The notes under the pieces: generated by a model
Told to the model about the DNA's origin: nothing
The model's input: the letters and a program-made list of their open reading frames with translations, nothing else
Database searches by the model: none
Assembly: GCF_006494775.1 (NCBI RefSeq)
Contig: NZ_CP041146.1
Location: 930,001 to 994,000 of the forward strand
Length of the DNA: 64,000 nt
Source of the DNA: Nocardioides humi
Lineage (GTDB): Bacteria; Actinomycetota; Actinomycetes; Propionibacteriales; Nocardioidaceae
Reading direction: 5' to 3'
In this document: positions 53,874 through 63,775 of the stretch, piece by piece
Layout of the letters: each line of letters begins with the position of its first letter
Position numbering within the stretch: the first letter of the stretch is position 1
Translations under genes and position numbers: made by a program

Positions 53874-56512
53874 CTACCGGGGTGCGTCGGTGCGGCCGGC
53901 GTACCGGAACGCCCCCAGTAGTAGGGGTGCGGGTAGCGCCGGGCCACCTGCCGCCGCGCCCGGCGCAGGGCCGCGGGCGGCTCCACCCCGGCCGCGAGGG
54001 CCTGGTAGAAGTGCGTCATCAGCTCCAGCGTCACTTCGTCGTCCACGGCCCACAGCGCCGCGACCACGCCCCGCGCACCGGCGGCCAGGCACGCCGACGC
54101 CAGCCCGACGGGCTCGGTGGTGTAGTCGGCCGAGAGGCCCGAGCTGCAGGCGCTCAGCACCACGACCGCCCCGTCCAGCGCACCCGACCCGGCGATGTCG
54201 CGCGCCTGCAGCCAGCCGTCGGCGAGCCGGAGCCCGGACGACATCGGGTCGTCCTGGCGGAACACGCCGTGGCAGGCGAGGTGCACGATGTCGGCGCCGC
54301 GCGCGCAGTTCACGAGCACGTCCCGGGTGGCCTCGCCGCCGACGAGGACCTTCGCCGTGGGAAGCGCGCCGGAGATCATCTCGGCCTCCGCGGCGATGGA
54401 GGGCGCGTTCTCGTCCGGTACGGCGAGCACGAGCGCCGCCAGCTCGGTGTCCGCGGCGCCCGCGGGCGTGCGATCGGGCAGCGGGACCGGCCGGTCGAGG
54501 TTGGCGTACCACGGGCCCACCTCGTCGAGGAGGGCGTCGAACGGCACGGTGTGCAGGTGCCGGTGGCCCACCACCTGGAGCTCGTCGTCGAGGTCGGCCA
54601 GCAGGTCCACCACCGGCGCGAGGAGCAGCTCGAAGAGGCCCTCCAGCGCGGCCGAGAACGTGAACCCGGCGTGGTCGCGGCCACCCGGGGCCATCAGCAT
54701 GCACTCCTGCTGCCACGCGCTGACCAGGCGCCGGCTGCCGTCGGCGGCCCCCGAGAGGATCCGCGCGTCGACGTGGCCGTCGCGGACGACGTACACGACG
54801 ACGTCGTCGCCCGCCACGTAGTACTCGACGAGCGAGCCGTAGGGGACGGCGGGCAGGGTCTCGTCGCCGTCGTCGGCCGTCAGGGTGACCGGCGTGAGGG
54901 CGTCGGACAGCAGCCGCTCCAGGCGCAGGCGCCCCGTGGGGGCGGTCGGGTCGGCCGCCGGGTCGGTCACCGGGTCGGTCGCCAGGTCGGGCATCGCGTC
55001 CCGCGGCCGCCGGACCGGCAGGTCCACCTTCGCCCGCTTGGCGGCGCGCGTGCGGCGCAGCGCCTCCAGCCGGCCCGCGTGGTCACCGCGCTGGAGGAGC
55101 AGCAGGATCAGCTCCTCGGTGGCCTCGGTGAGAGAGGGACAGACGACCGGTCCACGCTGGCCCAGCCGGTGCTCCCAGCCCCGGCCGACGCTCAGCGCGC
55201 TGCGCAGGGTGTCGACGGCCTGCGCTGCGTGTCCGGTACGGCGCTCGTGGCGCGCCCGCGCGAGCAGCACGTCGACCCGCAGCTCGGGGATGCCGCTGCG
55301 GGAGGCGAGCGTGGCGGCGTCCTCCAGCAGCGTCGCCGCGGCGTCGGGCTCCGCGACCCGGGCCGCCGCCAGGCGGGCCTGGACGCCGACGTACGGCGGG
55401 GTGTCGCCGGTCTCGGCGGCGAGGACGCGGTCGCAGGCCACGCGGCAGGCCTCGGCGTCGCCGAGCGCCCAGGCCACCTCGGCCTGCAGGAGCCAGGTGC
55501 GCACCCGCATCAGCCGGCTGCCGCAGTCGCCGAAGATCCGCTCGGCGACCTCGAGCTCGGCCGCGGCCGCCCGCCGCTTCCCCCAGGCGAGAGAGGCGCG
55601 GGCGCTGGCCAGGGCGGCCCGGGCGGAGTGCTCCATGGCGCCGATCTGGACGAAGACCTCCTCGGCCGCGCACGCCTCGGCGTGCGCCTCGGCCGCGAAG
55701 CCGGCGCGCAGCAGCGCCCCCGACCGGACCAGGGCGTGGTACGCCGCGTGCCACTGGGTGCCCGGCAGCTCGGAGGTCAGGCAGTCGAGCACGTCGAGCG
55801 CGCGGGCGACCTGCCCCGTGGCGGAGAACGCCTCCGCGACGAGCGACGTCGCCGTCGCCGCGGGGGCGACCCGGCCGGAGGCCTGGTAGGTCGTCCGGGC
55901 CCGGTTCAGCTCGAGCAGCGCGTTGTGCGTCAGTCCCCCGTCGAGGGCGGCCAGGCCGCGCCGGAGCTGGACGTGGGCGATGCTCTCGGCGTCGCCCAGC
56001 GCCGCGAACAGGTTCTCGGCCGCGTCGTACTGCCGCAGCGCGGCGGACACGTCGCCCTGGCCGGCGCGGGCGTCCGCGAGCTGTCGCTGCACGAGCGCGC
56101 CGAGCCGGGCGATGCGGGGGTCCTCGTCGTGGTCGAGGCCCAGCTCGGCCTGCAGGCGCAGCAGGGCCGCCTCGGCGGCCTCGAACTCGCCCACGAGCAG
56201 CTGCACCGCGGTCGTGCCGGCGGCGGCGCGGGCGGCGTCGAGCCGGCGGCCGGCGGCGAGCCAGTTGCGCCGCGCGTTGCGGTAGGCGGTGGCAGCGTCC
56301 CCGAGCTCGCCGCAGGCGACGGCGAGGTCGCCGCGGATCATGCTGATCCAGGCCACCCGGACGACGTCGCGCTGACCGTTGAGCGCGGACTCGGCGTGCT
56401 CGACCAGCTCCCGGCAGCGGGCGGGGTCGCGAGCGAGCCAGCCCTCCGCCTCGGCGATCAGCTCGTCGATCTGCGCCCCGGCGGGGGCCGTGACGGACTT
56501 CGCGGTGCTCAT
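53874..56512 (-). CDS. TPR-CHAT protein, caspase-like protease candidate (frameshifted near 3' end as assembled)
   Basis: About 879 aa. Residues about 20-520 are helical repeats of TPR type (AEGWLARDPARCRELVEHAE, AALRQYDAAENLFAALGDAE, RALDVLDCLTSELPGTQWHA). The C-terminal CHAT domain has catalytic His in DIVHLACHGVF and Cys in VVVLSACSSGLS, the caspase-like dyad, plus LADGWLQARDIAGSGALDGA. The frame breaks near 53915: PYYWGRSG should be PYYWGAFRYAGRTDAPR if GGGGG is read as GGGGGG, ending at 53874. Downstream of, and probably co-transcribed with, an ECF sigma factor and a small partner protein. Confidence 0.85.
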
Positions 56513-56520
56513 CGCCGTCC

Positions 56521-57117
56521 TCAACGGCGCAGGTCGAGGACGGTGCGCACCCGGGTCGCTCCCGACGTGAGCCACAGCTCGTCCACGTCGACGGGCACGC
56601 CCCGCGCGTCGAACCGGCCGTCCGGGGTGGACCGGACGGCACGCCGGAGATCGCCGCGCTCCAGGAACGCCAGGTCGACGCCGCGGGTCCCGGGCGCGAG
56701 CATGATCAGCCCCTGGATGTCGACCTCGCCGGCGCCCGCCGCGGTCGCGTCCAGGACGAAGCGGCCGATCTCGCTGTCGAAGGCCAGGTGGACGCCGTCG
56801 TCGTCGAGCGAGCGCAGCCCGGCGACCGCCAGGCCGGTGCGGGTATCGTGCAGCAGCGAGGCGTCGGACCAGCCGTCGCCGTGGCCGGGGCGGTGCAGCT
56901 CCTCGAAGACGTTGCGCAGCCGGGCGCTGAGCTCGGGGGGCGGCTCGCTCAGCGGCATCGAGCGCGCACCGGCGATGAACTCGCGGATCCACTCGACGCT
57001 CGCCGTGGTCGCCGGGTCGCCGGCGGCGACGTACGACGCGACGGCGTCGGCCCGGTCGCCGGCGAGTCGTCCCTCGACCCAGTCGAGCAGCTCGGTGAAG
57101 GTCGGCCGCGTGGTCAT
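56521..57117 (-). CDS. Small partner protein between ECF sigma and CHAT gene (possible anti-sigma)
   Basis: 198 aa from ATG 57117 (ATGA overlap with the sigma stop). N-terminal helices FTELLDWVEGRLAGDRADAV, ASYVAAGDPATTASVEWIRE, FIAGARSMPL resemble the helical anti-sigma domain but without its HxxxCxxC zinc site and without a membrane helix. The C-terminal half is beta-rich (DDGVHLAFDSEIGRFVLDAT, DIQGLIMLAPGTRGVDLAFL). The place directly after a sigma gene makes anti-sigma or sigma-adaptor function the best guess; it could also connect sigma activity to the CHAT protease. Confidence 0.65.
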   Translation of the reverse strand: MTTRPTFTELLDWVEGRLAGDRADAVASYVAAGDPATTASVEWIREFIAGARSMPLSEPPPELSARLRNVFEELHRPGHGDGWSDASLLHDTRTGLAVAGLRSLDDDGVHLAFDSEIGRFVLDATAAGAGEVDIQGLIMLAPGTRGVDLAFLERGDLRRAVRSTPDGRFDARGVPVDVDELWLTSGATRVRTVLDLRR

Positions 57118-57725
57118 CGTGCCTCCTCGCCCAGGACGACGCGCAGCTTGTCGAGGCACCGGCCGCGCAGGGGGCCGATGCCGCCGATGGAGCGTCCGAA
57201 GCGGCGAGCGATCTCGGCGTAGCTCGGGGAGTCCGGCTCGAAGTAGAGCGCGAGCAGGAGCTCCCGGCAGGTCCCGCCGAGGGTGGAGAGCGCGTCATGG
57301 AGCGCGGTGGTCGTCGCCCAGTCGGCGAACGGCTCGGTGGTGCCCTCGGGCGCCGCGTCGAGCGAGGTCGTACGGCGGCTGAGGTTGCGGGTGCGCCAGG
57401 CCTGCCGGCGCGCCACGGTCATCAGCCACGAGGCGATCTTCTCGTCGTCGCGCAGCCGGTCCAGGGCGTCGACCAGGGCGACGAAGGTGCTCTGCGTGAC
57501 GTCCGCGGCGTCCTCGGCGCCGAGACCGTTGCGCAGCGCCACGGTGTAGACCAGCCGCTCGTAGCGGCTGACCAGCTCGTTCCACGCCTCCGCGTCGCGG
57601 TGGCGGCAGCGGCGCAGGAGGTCGGCATCGGTGACCACCCCCCTGTCGGCGCGAGGGCGCTGAGCGGTGCGGCCGGTGGGCCGTAGCTCGGTGACGCGAG
57701 TCGGGCGCTCGCTCAAGGACGTCAT
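57114..57725 (-). CDS. ECF-type RNA polymerase sigma factor
   Basis: 203 aa. Region 2: DLLRRCRHRDAEAWNELVSR, YERLVYTVALRNGLGAEDAA, DVTQSTFVALVDALDRLRDD; region 4: LHDALSTLGGTCRELLLALY, SYAEIARRFGRSIGGIGPLR. Unlike SigE it lacks a classic zinc anti-sigma neighbour. It likely drives its own operon (sigma, partner, CHAT-TPR) because an ECF-like promoter, GGAAC and CGTT, lies 31-53 bp upstream. ATG 57725 (MTSLSERPTRV) was chosen because GGGGG precedes it at 5 nt; an upstream start at 57743 is possible. Confidence 0.85.
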   Translation of the reverse strand: MTSLSERPTRVTELRPTGRTAQRPRADRGVVTDADLLRRCRHRDAEAWNELVSRYERLVYTVALRNGLGAEDAADVTQSTFVALVDALDRLRDDEKIASWLMTVARRQAWRTRNLSRRTTSLDAAPEGTTEPFADWATTTALHDALSTLGGTCRELLLALYFEPDSPSYAEIARRFGRSIGGIGPLRGRCLDKLRVVLGEEAR

Positions 57726-57755
57726 GGTTTTCCCCCAGGGCACAGCAGGTCAGGG

Positions 57756-57778
57756 AACGCACCCTGCCGGGGAGTTCC
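57756..57778 (-). promoter_or_regulatory. ECF-type promoter of the sigma-CHAT operon
   Basis: GGAAC (57778-57774, minus strand) and CGTT (57759-57756) are separated by 14 nt; ECF promoters normally have 15-17. The same bases form GGAAC/GTTCC inverted arms. Autoregulation by the encoded sigma factor is a reasonable reading but not shown. Confidence 0.4.
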
Positions 57779-58154
57779 AAAAGGGAGAGCCAACGCCAAA
57801 AAGAAATGCTGCGATCCGCCCGAGAGAGCAATCGGTCGGACCCCGGGCGGTGGCCCTCGGGTCGCTGTCGACGATAGGCGGCGGATCGGCACCCCCACAA
57901 GGAGGCTGGCAAGCCTGTGGAGACGCCGTGGATCAGACGGGCGGGAGCCTGCACTAGTCGGGTGTGACCCCCACCGCACTCGTCCGTCACCCGCATCGGA
58001 GCCGCGTTCGCGTCCCGACCGCGGCCCCGCAGCCGATGGCGGCGAACTCTCGGCGACGGCGGGAGGAGGCGCCGTCGATCCCGAAGCGCCGGCACGAGCA
58101 CGGCGCCCGATGCCGCGGCTCTCCTCATACCGGCGTTCTGACAGAACCGTAGCA

Positions 58155-58213
58155 CGAGCTTGCCCCCGAAACGTTCCCGAACTTGCCAAAATGTGACAAC
58201 CTCGGAGGCAAGT
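58155..58213 (+). promoter_or_regulatory. Repeated CTTGCC/GGCAAG half-sites upstream of the peptide gene
   Basis: CGAGCTTGCC (58155-58164) and CGAACTTGCC (58178-58187) are direct repeats two helical turns apart, and ACTTGCC is also the left arm of an inverted pair with GGCAAGT (58207-58213). They lie 70-130 bp before the peptide ATG, a good place for an XRE-dimer operator. Binding is inference. Confidence 0.4.
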
Positions 58214-58285
58214 CCGGCAGCACCCCACCGCTCCCGACGACCTCACCGCCTCCGTGAACCGGACACCCCCCACCAAGGAGAGACC

Positions 58286-58411
58286 ATGAAGACTCGCAAG
58301 ATCCTCGCCGCCACCGCCGCCGCCCTCGCCGCCACGCTGGCCGTGTCCCTCGGCGCGCCCGCCGGCGCCGGCGACATCACGATCGCCACGCGCCCCGCCG
58401 GCTGCTGCTAG
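58286..58411 (+). CDS. 41-aa secreted peptide precursor, Cys-Cys C-terminus
   Basis: MKTRKILAATAAALAATLAV starts a Sec-type signal: basic n-region, 20-residue Ala/Leu core, then SLGAPAGA with an AxA site near residue 28. The predicted secreted product is about 13 residues, GDITIATRPAGCC. AAGGAGAG lies 3-6 nt before the ATG, one of the best Shine-Dalgarno sites in the window, which argues for real translation. The gene is convergent (31 bp) with an XRE-TPR regulator and divergent from the ECF/CHAT operon. A signal peptide, small toxin or modified peptide are all possible. No family recognised. Confidence 0.65.
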   Translation: MKTRKILAATAAALAATLAVSLGAPAGAGDITIATRPAGCC

Positions 58412-58442
58412 TCCGTCAGGTCGTCCTCGGAGCCCGGGCCGG

Positions 58443-59822
58443 CTAGCCGGCCTGGGCCGGGGAGTCGACGCGCCGGCGCTCGCGGCTGCGCACCCGCAGA
58501 CCGCTCGCCCGCGCCGCCGCCTTGATGGCGGTGTGGGCGGCCACGACCTCGCCCAGGAACTCGAACAGCTCCGCCAGCTCGCACCAGGCCTGGGCGACCC
58601 ACCGGTCGGCGTCGGCGAGCGCCGCGAGGATGTCGGCGGCCTCGCGGCACACCTCGATCGCCTCGTCACGCCGGTCGAGCTCGGCCAGCGCCTCGCCGTG
58701 GGCGATCGCGGCCTCGGCCGCGCCCAAGGAGGCGTCGGCGGGGTTGGCCCGCCGGGCCGCCACGGCGATCTCGAGCGCCTCGTCGGGACGGCCGTCCATC
58801 ACCAGCGCGTGCGCCAGCACGACCTGGGTGTGCGCGATCTGCGCGCGTGACCCGCTGGAACCGCGCAGCTCGTCGGCGGCCCGGGTGACCTGGTCGATCG
58901 CGCGCGGCACGTCCGGTGCATCGAGCTCGAGCTGCAGGCGGCCGAGCTCGAGACGCAGGTAGGCGAGGTTGCGGGTGTCCTGCCCCTCGCCGAGCAGGGC
59001 GAGCGCGCGGGACGCCAGCGTGAGCGCCGCCTGCGTCTCCCCCCGCTCGGAGTAGACGATGCTCGCGTTCCAGTAGGCGGCGCTGCGCGCCGTCGGCGAC
59101 GCCATCTCCTCGGCGAGCTCGATCGCCTCCGCGCAGATCCGATTGGCCCGGTGGAGGTCGCCACGCTCGATGTAGGCGAGCGCGACGGTCATCGCGAGCT
59201 GCACCGCCTCGTCGGTGCGCTCGAGGCCGCTGTCGAGGATGGCGGGGCGCACCCGCTCGCCGACGTCGATGGCGAGGTTGAGGTCCCCCGCCTCGCGGTA
59301 GCAGCGGCTCAGCGCGATCCCGCACTTGATCATGTCGAGGCCCGAGGCCTCCGCGAACAGCGACTCGAGCTCGAGGATCGCGCCGTCGAGCTGTCCCATC
59401 GCCTCCATCGCGCGGGCGACGACGAACCGGCCGCGGGTCTTCAGGTCGGGGACCGAGGTCCCCTCCGCGCGCTCCAGCGCCTGGCGGGCCTGGTGCTCGG
59501 CGTCGACCGCCTCGCCGTTCTCCAGGGCGAGCTCGGCGTAGCTGAGCCCCAGCCGGATCTCGTCGACCTCCTCCTCGGAGGCGCCCTCGAGCAGCTCCCC
59601 GACCGAGACCCCCAGCCGCTCGCCGAGCACGGTGATCGCTCGCAGGGTCGGGCGCCGGGCGCCGGTCTCGATCCGCGACACATATCCGACCGAGTACGTC
59701 TCGCCGGCCAGGTCGCCCTGGGTCAGCCCCTTGGTCACCCGGGCCGAGCGCACGCGTGTACCGAGAACGACCGGATCGACCGTCCCCAGAATCTCCGCCC
59801 ACCGCGTGTCGACTTGACTCAC
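58443..59822 (-). CDS. XRE-family regulator with TPR-like C-terminal domain
   Basis: 459 aa. HTH: LGTRVRSARVTKGLTQGDLA, then ETYSVGYVSRIETGARRPTL. The remaining 370 residues are helical repeats: SYAELALENGEAVDAEHQAR, LDGAILELESLFAEASGLDM, SIVYSERGETQAALTLASRA, RDEAIEVCREAADILAALAD. This XRE plus TPR plan is that of peptide-sensing RRNPP regulators (Rgg, NprR, PlcR) and of many unlinked actinobacterial regulators. Facing it, 31 bp away, is a small secreted peptide gene, so peptide sensing is a good hypothesis. GTG 59822 has a TAACAT box 8 nt upstream. Confidence 0.82.
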   Translation of the reverse strand: MSQVDTRWAEILGTVDPVVLGTRVRSARVTKGLTQGDLAGETYSVGYVSRIETGARRPTLRAITVLGERLGVSVGELLEGASEEEVDEIRLGLSYAELALENGEAVDAEHQARQALERAEGTSVPDLKTRGRFVVARAMEAMGQLDGAILELESLFAEASGLDMIKCGIALSRCYREAGDLNLAIDVGERVRPAILDSGLERTDEAVQLAMTVALAYIERGDLHRANRICAEAIELAEEMASPTARSAAYWNASIVYSERGETQAALTLASRALALLGEGQDTRNLAYLRLELGRLQLELDAPDVPRAIDQVTRAADELRGSSGSRAQIAHTQVVLAHALVMDGRPDEALEIAVAARRANPADASLGAAEAAIAHGEALAELDRRDEAIEVCREAADILAALADADRWVAQAWCELAELFEFLGEVVAAHTAIKAAARASGLRVRSRERRRVDSPAQAG

Positions 59823-60243
59823 CAGGAGGCATGTTAGGCGAACCTCCCGGCGCTCCACTGGCAAATGCACGGACTCGATTGCCGGGGCACCGACCCCGCC
59901 ATGAACGCGCCGACGGACGCGAGAGCCCCGTCGTGGAGCCGGTTTGCCGCGCCCGGCAAGGGCGTCGCCGCGCGGCGGCATCCCCCTGGGGAGCCCCCGG
60001 ACCGCGGATCGGGAGGAAAGCTCGTTCACCCGGCAATTCACCCGGGAAGCACGCGCGGGACAGGCGCGAGACCGCGAAAAATCGTGGCGATCGAGTCTCA
60101 CATCCTGGGATTCGCGAGCGTTCAACCCGCCAGTCACCCGTCACGGCCGCGACCAATGGGTCGGCGCTCACCCGAATTCTTGCCTTGAAATGTGAGAAAC
60201 GACACGTGACGCTATGTCAAGTGCGGGTCCTAGGTCCCGGGTC
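59823..60243. other. 421-bp intergenic region upstream of XRE-TPR gene
   Basis: No gene supported. It contains the XRE-TPR promoter near 59831-59836 (TAACAT on the minus strand) and, at its right edge, GGTCCTAGGTCCCGGGTCCTAG split as GGTCCTAGG and CCCGGGTCCTAG, a repeat-rich stretch next to the ppx stop that could help termination. GC drops slightly in 60060-60220. A small RNA cannot be excluded; none is recognisable. Confidence 0.5.
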
Positions 60244-61167
60244 CTAGAGCGACCAGGCGATCCCGTCGAGGATGTCGGTCTCGGCGACGGTGATCGTGGT
60301 GACCTCGAGCCGCCGCAGGACGCGGGAGACGATGAGGGCGCCGGCGTCGATGACGTCGGCACGGCCGGGGTGCATCCAGCCGAGGGCGCGGCGCTCGGCG
60401 ACGGTCATCGCGAGGAGCCGGTCGACCTGCGCCTGGACGTCCGGTACGGCGAGCACCCGGCCGTGGATCAGGGCCCGGTCGTAGGCCTCCAGCCCGAGGG
60501 TGCCCGCGGCGATCGTGGTGTTGGTGCCGGCGACGGCGAGCACGGACGCCGCAGCGGCGGGGTCGACCGGGCAGGCGTCGAGGGCCGCGTCGATGTCGGC
60601 CACGATCGCGGCGATCTCGTCGGGCGCGATCGGGTCGTGACGGACGTGCCGCTCGTGCAGCCGGACCGAGCCGATGTCCATGGAGTGCGCGATCCGGGGT
60701 CCGCCGAGGGGGTCGCCGAGGATGAGCTCGGTCGAGCCGCCGCCGATGTCGACGACGAGGGCGGGGCTGCCCAGCTCCACCGCGCCGGCGAGCCCGCGCA
60801 CCGCCCCGGTGAACGCGAGCCGTGCCTCCTCCTCGCCCGACAGCACCTCGGGGTCGACACCCAGGCGGTCCCGGACGCCGGCGGTGAACTCCGCGGCGTT
60901 GGCCGCGTCCCGGGTCGCCGACGTGGCGCAGAACCGGGTCCGCTCCGGGCCGACGCCGGCGGCGCGGACGATGGCGGCGTACTCGTCGATCGCCGTCCAG
61001 GCCCGCTCGAGCGCCTCGGGCGCCAGCCGGCCGGTGGCGTCGACGCCCTGGCCGAGGCGGATCATCCGGCTCTCGCGGCGCACCGTGTCGGGATGGGAAC
61101 CGAGATCGCCGACGAGCAGCTTGATGGTGTTGGTGCCGCAGTCGATCGCGGCGACGGGGTCAGCCAT
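60244..61167 (-). CDS. ppx: Exopolyphosphatase (Ppx/GppA family)
   Basis: 307 aa. Ribonuclease-H-like fold with AAIDCGTNTIKLLVGDLG (phosphate 1), SATRDAANAAEFTAGV, and PALVVDIGGGSTELILGDPL (phosphate 2). It removes phosphate from polyphosphate ends or hydrolyses (p)ppGpp; the short length fits the actinobacterial Ppx type without the C-terminal HD domain. ATG 61167 (MADPVAAIDC) is preferred over 61185. It overlaps the DUF501 stop; the eno-ftsB-DUF501-ppx order equals Rv1023-Rv1026 of M. tuberculosis. Confidence 0.9.
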   Translation of the reverse strand: MADPVAAIDCGTNTIKLLVGDLGSHPDTVRRESRMIRLGQGVDATGRLAPEALERAWTAIDEYAAIVRAAGVGPERTRFCATSATRDAANAAEFTAGVRDRLGVDPEVLSGEEEARLAFTGAVRGLAGAVELGSPALVVDIGGGSTELILGDPLGGPRIAHSMDIGSVRLHERHVRHDPIAPDEIAAIVADIDAALDACPVDPAAAASVLAVAGTNTTIAAGTLGLEAYDRALIHGRVLAVPDVQAQVDRLLAMTVAERRALGWMHPGRADVIDAGALIVSRVLRRLEVTTITVAETDILDGIAWSL

Positions 61168-61696
61168 CGGCGCCGGGCGCGGCATCCGGAGCGGAGACGC
61201 AGGGCCCCTTGGCCCACCAGTCGCCCAGGATCTCCAACACCTCGTCGCCGAGCGGGTTGACGCCCGGGCCGGCGGCGAGCGCGTGGGCGGCCAGGACGTG
61301 GAGGCACTTGACCCGGTCGGGCATGCCGCCGGCCGAGATGCCCTCGATCTCGGGGACGTCGAAGCCGCCGGTCGCGCCGACGGCCGCCCGGTCGGCGAGA
61401 TAGGACGCGTGCGCGGCGCGGTAGGCGGCGGCGAGCTCGGGATCGGTGCCGAGCCGGTCCTGCATCTCCCGCATCAGCCCGGACGCCTCGAGCGTGCCGA
61501 TGCGGGAGTTCACCCGCGGGCAGGTGAGGTAGTACGTCGTCGGGAACGGCGTCCCGTTGGGCAGCCGGGGCTCGGTGGTGACCACGTCGGGGTTGCCGCA
61601 GGGGCAGCGGTGCCCGATCGCGTGGACCCCGCGCGGCGGCCGGCCGAGCTGGGCGGCGATGACCGCCTCGTCGGTGCTGGTCACTGCGCCGGTCAC
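61160..61696 (-). CDS. DUF501 family protein
   Basis: About 178 aa. Conserved family blocks: VIAAQLGRPPRGVHAIGHRC, PCGNPDVVTTEPRLPNGTPF, TYYLTCPRVNSRIGTLEASG, with a Cys/His-rich opening (HRCPCGNP) that could bind metal. The family is nearly universal in Actinobacteria and always near eno and ftsB; function is unknown. GTG 61696 overlaps the ftsB stop (GTGA); GTG 61684 is an alternative. Confidence 0.87.
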   Translation of the reverse strand: MTGAVTSTDEAVIAAQLGRPPRGVHAIGHRCPCGNPDVVTTEPRLPNGTPFPTTYYLTCPRVNSRIGTLEASGLMREMQDRLGTDPELAAAYRAAHASYLADRAAVGATGGFDVPEIEGISAGGMPDRVKCLHVLAAHALAAGPGVNPLGDEVLEILGDWWAKGPCVSAPDAAPGADG

Positions 61697-62300
61697 TGCG
61701 CGAGGTCCTCCTTGGGTGCCTTGATCTGGTCCTTCGGGGCGCGCACCTTGGTCGGCGGGTCGCCCGCGATCTTCATCGACTCCCACGCGTCCTCGTACCA
61801 GGTCTGCCTGTCCGGGTCGGCGACCTGCGCGGGATCGCCGAGCTCGGCCGAGGCGTCCAGCGGGTTGCCGTCGGCGTCCACGACGACGAACGGCGTCTCC
61901 CCCTTGGCGACGTACCCGAACCGGGCGCGCGCCTGCTGGGCGACGTACGCCGGGTCCTCCCAGCGCTTCTTCTCGTCCTTGAGGTCGTCGATCTTCTCCT
62001 CGCGCTGGGCGATCTGCGCCTCCAGCGCGTCGATGCTCCCCCGCTGCTGGAGGTAGGCCCGCAGGGAGGAGGCGTAGGAGACGGCCAGCACGGCGAGCAC
62101 GAGCACGAGGATCGCGGCGCGGCTGGTGAGCCGGGACCTCTGCTGGTGCTCGGCGCGGGCCCGGACCAGGGCGGCCTCGCGCTCGCGGGCGGCCTTCTTC
62201 CGCTCGGCCTTGAGCCGCTCGGCGTACCGCGGCCCGGACCGCCCCGCGACGGGGCGGCCCGGCTTGCGGACGTACGGCGGTCGCCCGGTGTGGCAGCCAT
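61693..62300 (-). CDS. ftsB: Septum formation initiator FtsB/DivIC-like (frameshifted near 5' end as assembled)
   Basis: About 202 aa once one base is restored near 62280. Start ATG 62300 has AGGAG 7 nt upstream; after MAATPG the frame shifts, and adding one base gives YVRKPGRPVAGRSGPRYAER. Then one membrane helix (ILVLVLAVLAVSYASSLRAY), a short coiled coil (SIDALEAQIAQREEKIDDLK) and the FGYVAKGETPFVVVD block. FtsB joins FtsL and FtsQ in the divisome. The next gene's start overlaps its stop. Confidence 0.85.
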
Positions 62301-62317
62301 CGGCGGCTCCTGGTCGT

Positions 62318-63640
<1,323 letters not shown>

Positions 63641-63775
63641 CTAGAGGATCGGGTCCTGGGGATCGCGCAGGCGAGCGGCGGTGCCGAGCACCGCGCCGAA
63701 CAGCCGCTCGCGGCGTGCGCCCATCTCCGCGGCCGGGCTGGACGCCGGCGCCGGCGGCGGCCGCCGAGAAGGAGC

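Larger units (their letters stand above)
57726..58285. other. 560-bp intergenic region between ECF sigma and peptide genes
   Basis: No supported protein gene: reading frames here lack codon bias and start signals. It holds an ECF-like promoter for the sigma gene at 57756-57778 and, nearer the peptide gene, direct repeats CGAGCTTGCC (58155-58164) and CGAACTTGCC (58178-58187) about 23 bp apart plus an inverted GGCAAGT (58207-58213). No rRNA, tRNA or clear hairpin terminator was found. Confidence 0.55.

Noticed and set aside
53882..57382. 1,166-codon open frame on the plus strand
   Set aside because: Shadow of the CHAT-TPR, partner and sigma genes; low-complexity Arg/Gly/Val composition and no start signal.
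58160..58285. N-terminal extension of the secreted peptide gene to an upstream ATG at 58160
   Set aside because: It would remove the signal peptide from the N-terminus and bypass the strong SD at 58276-58283; the extra residues are low-complexity.
60184..60220. Plus-strand promoter TTGAAA with TATGTC
   Set aside because: Spacing is 22 nt, too long, and no plus-strand gene follows.
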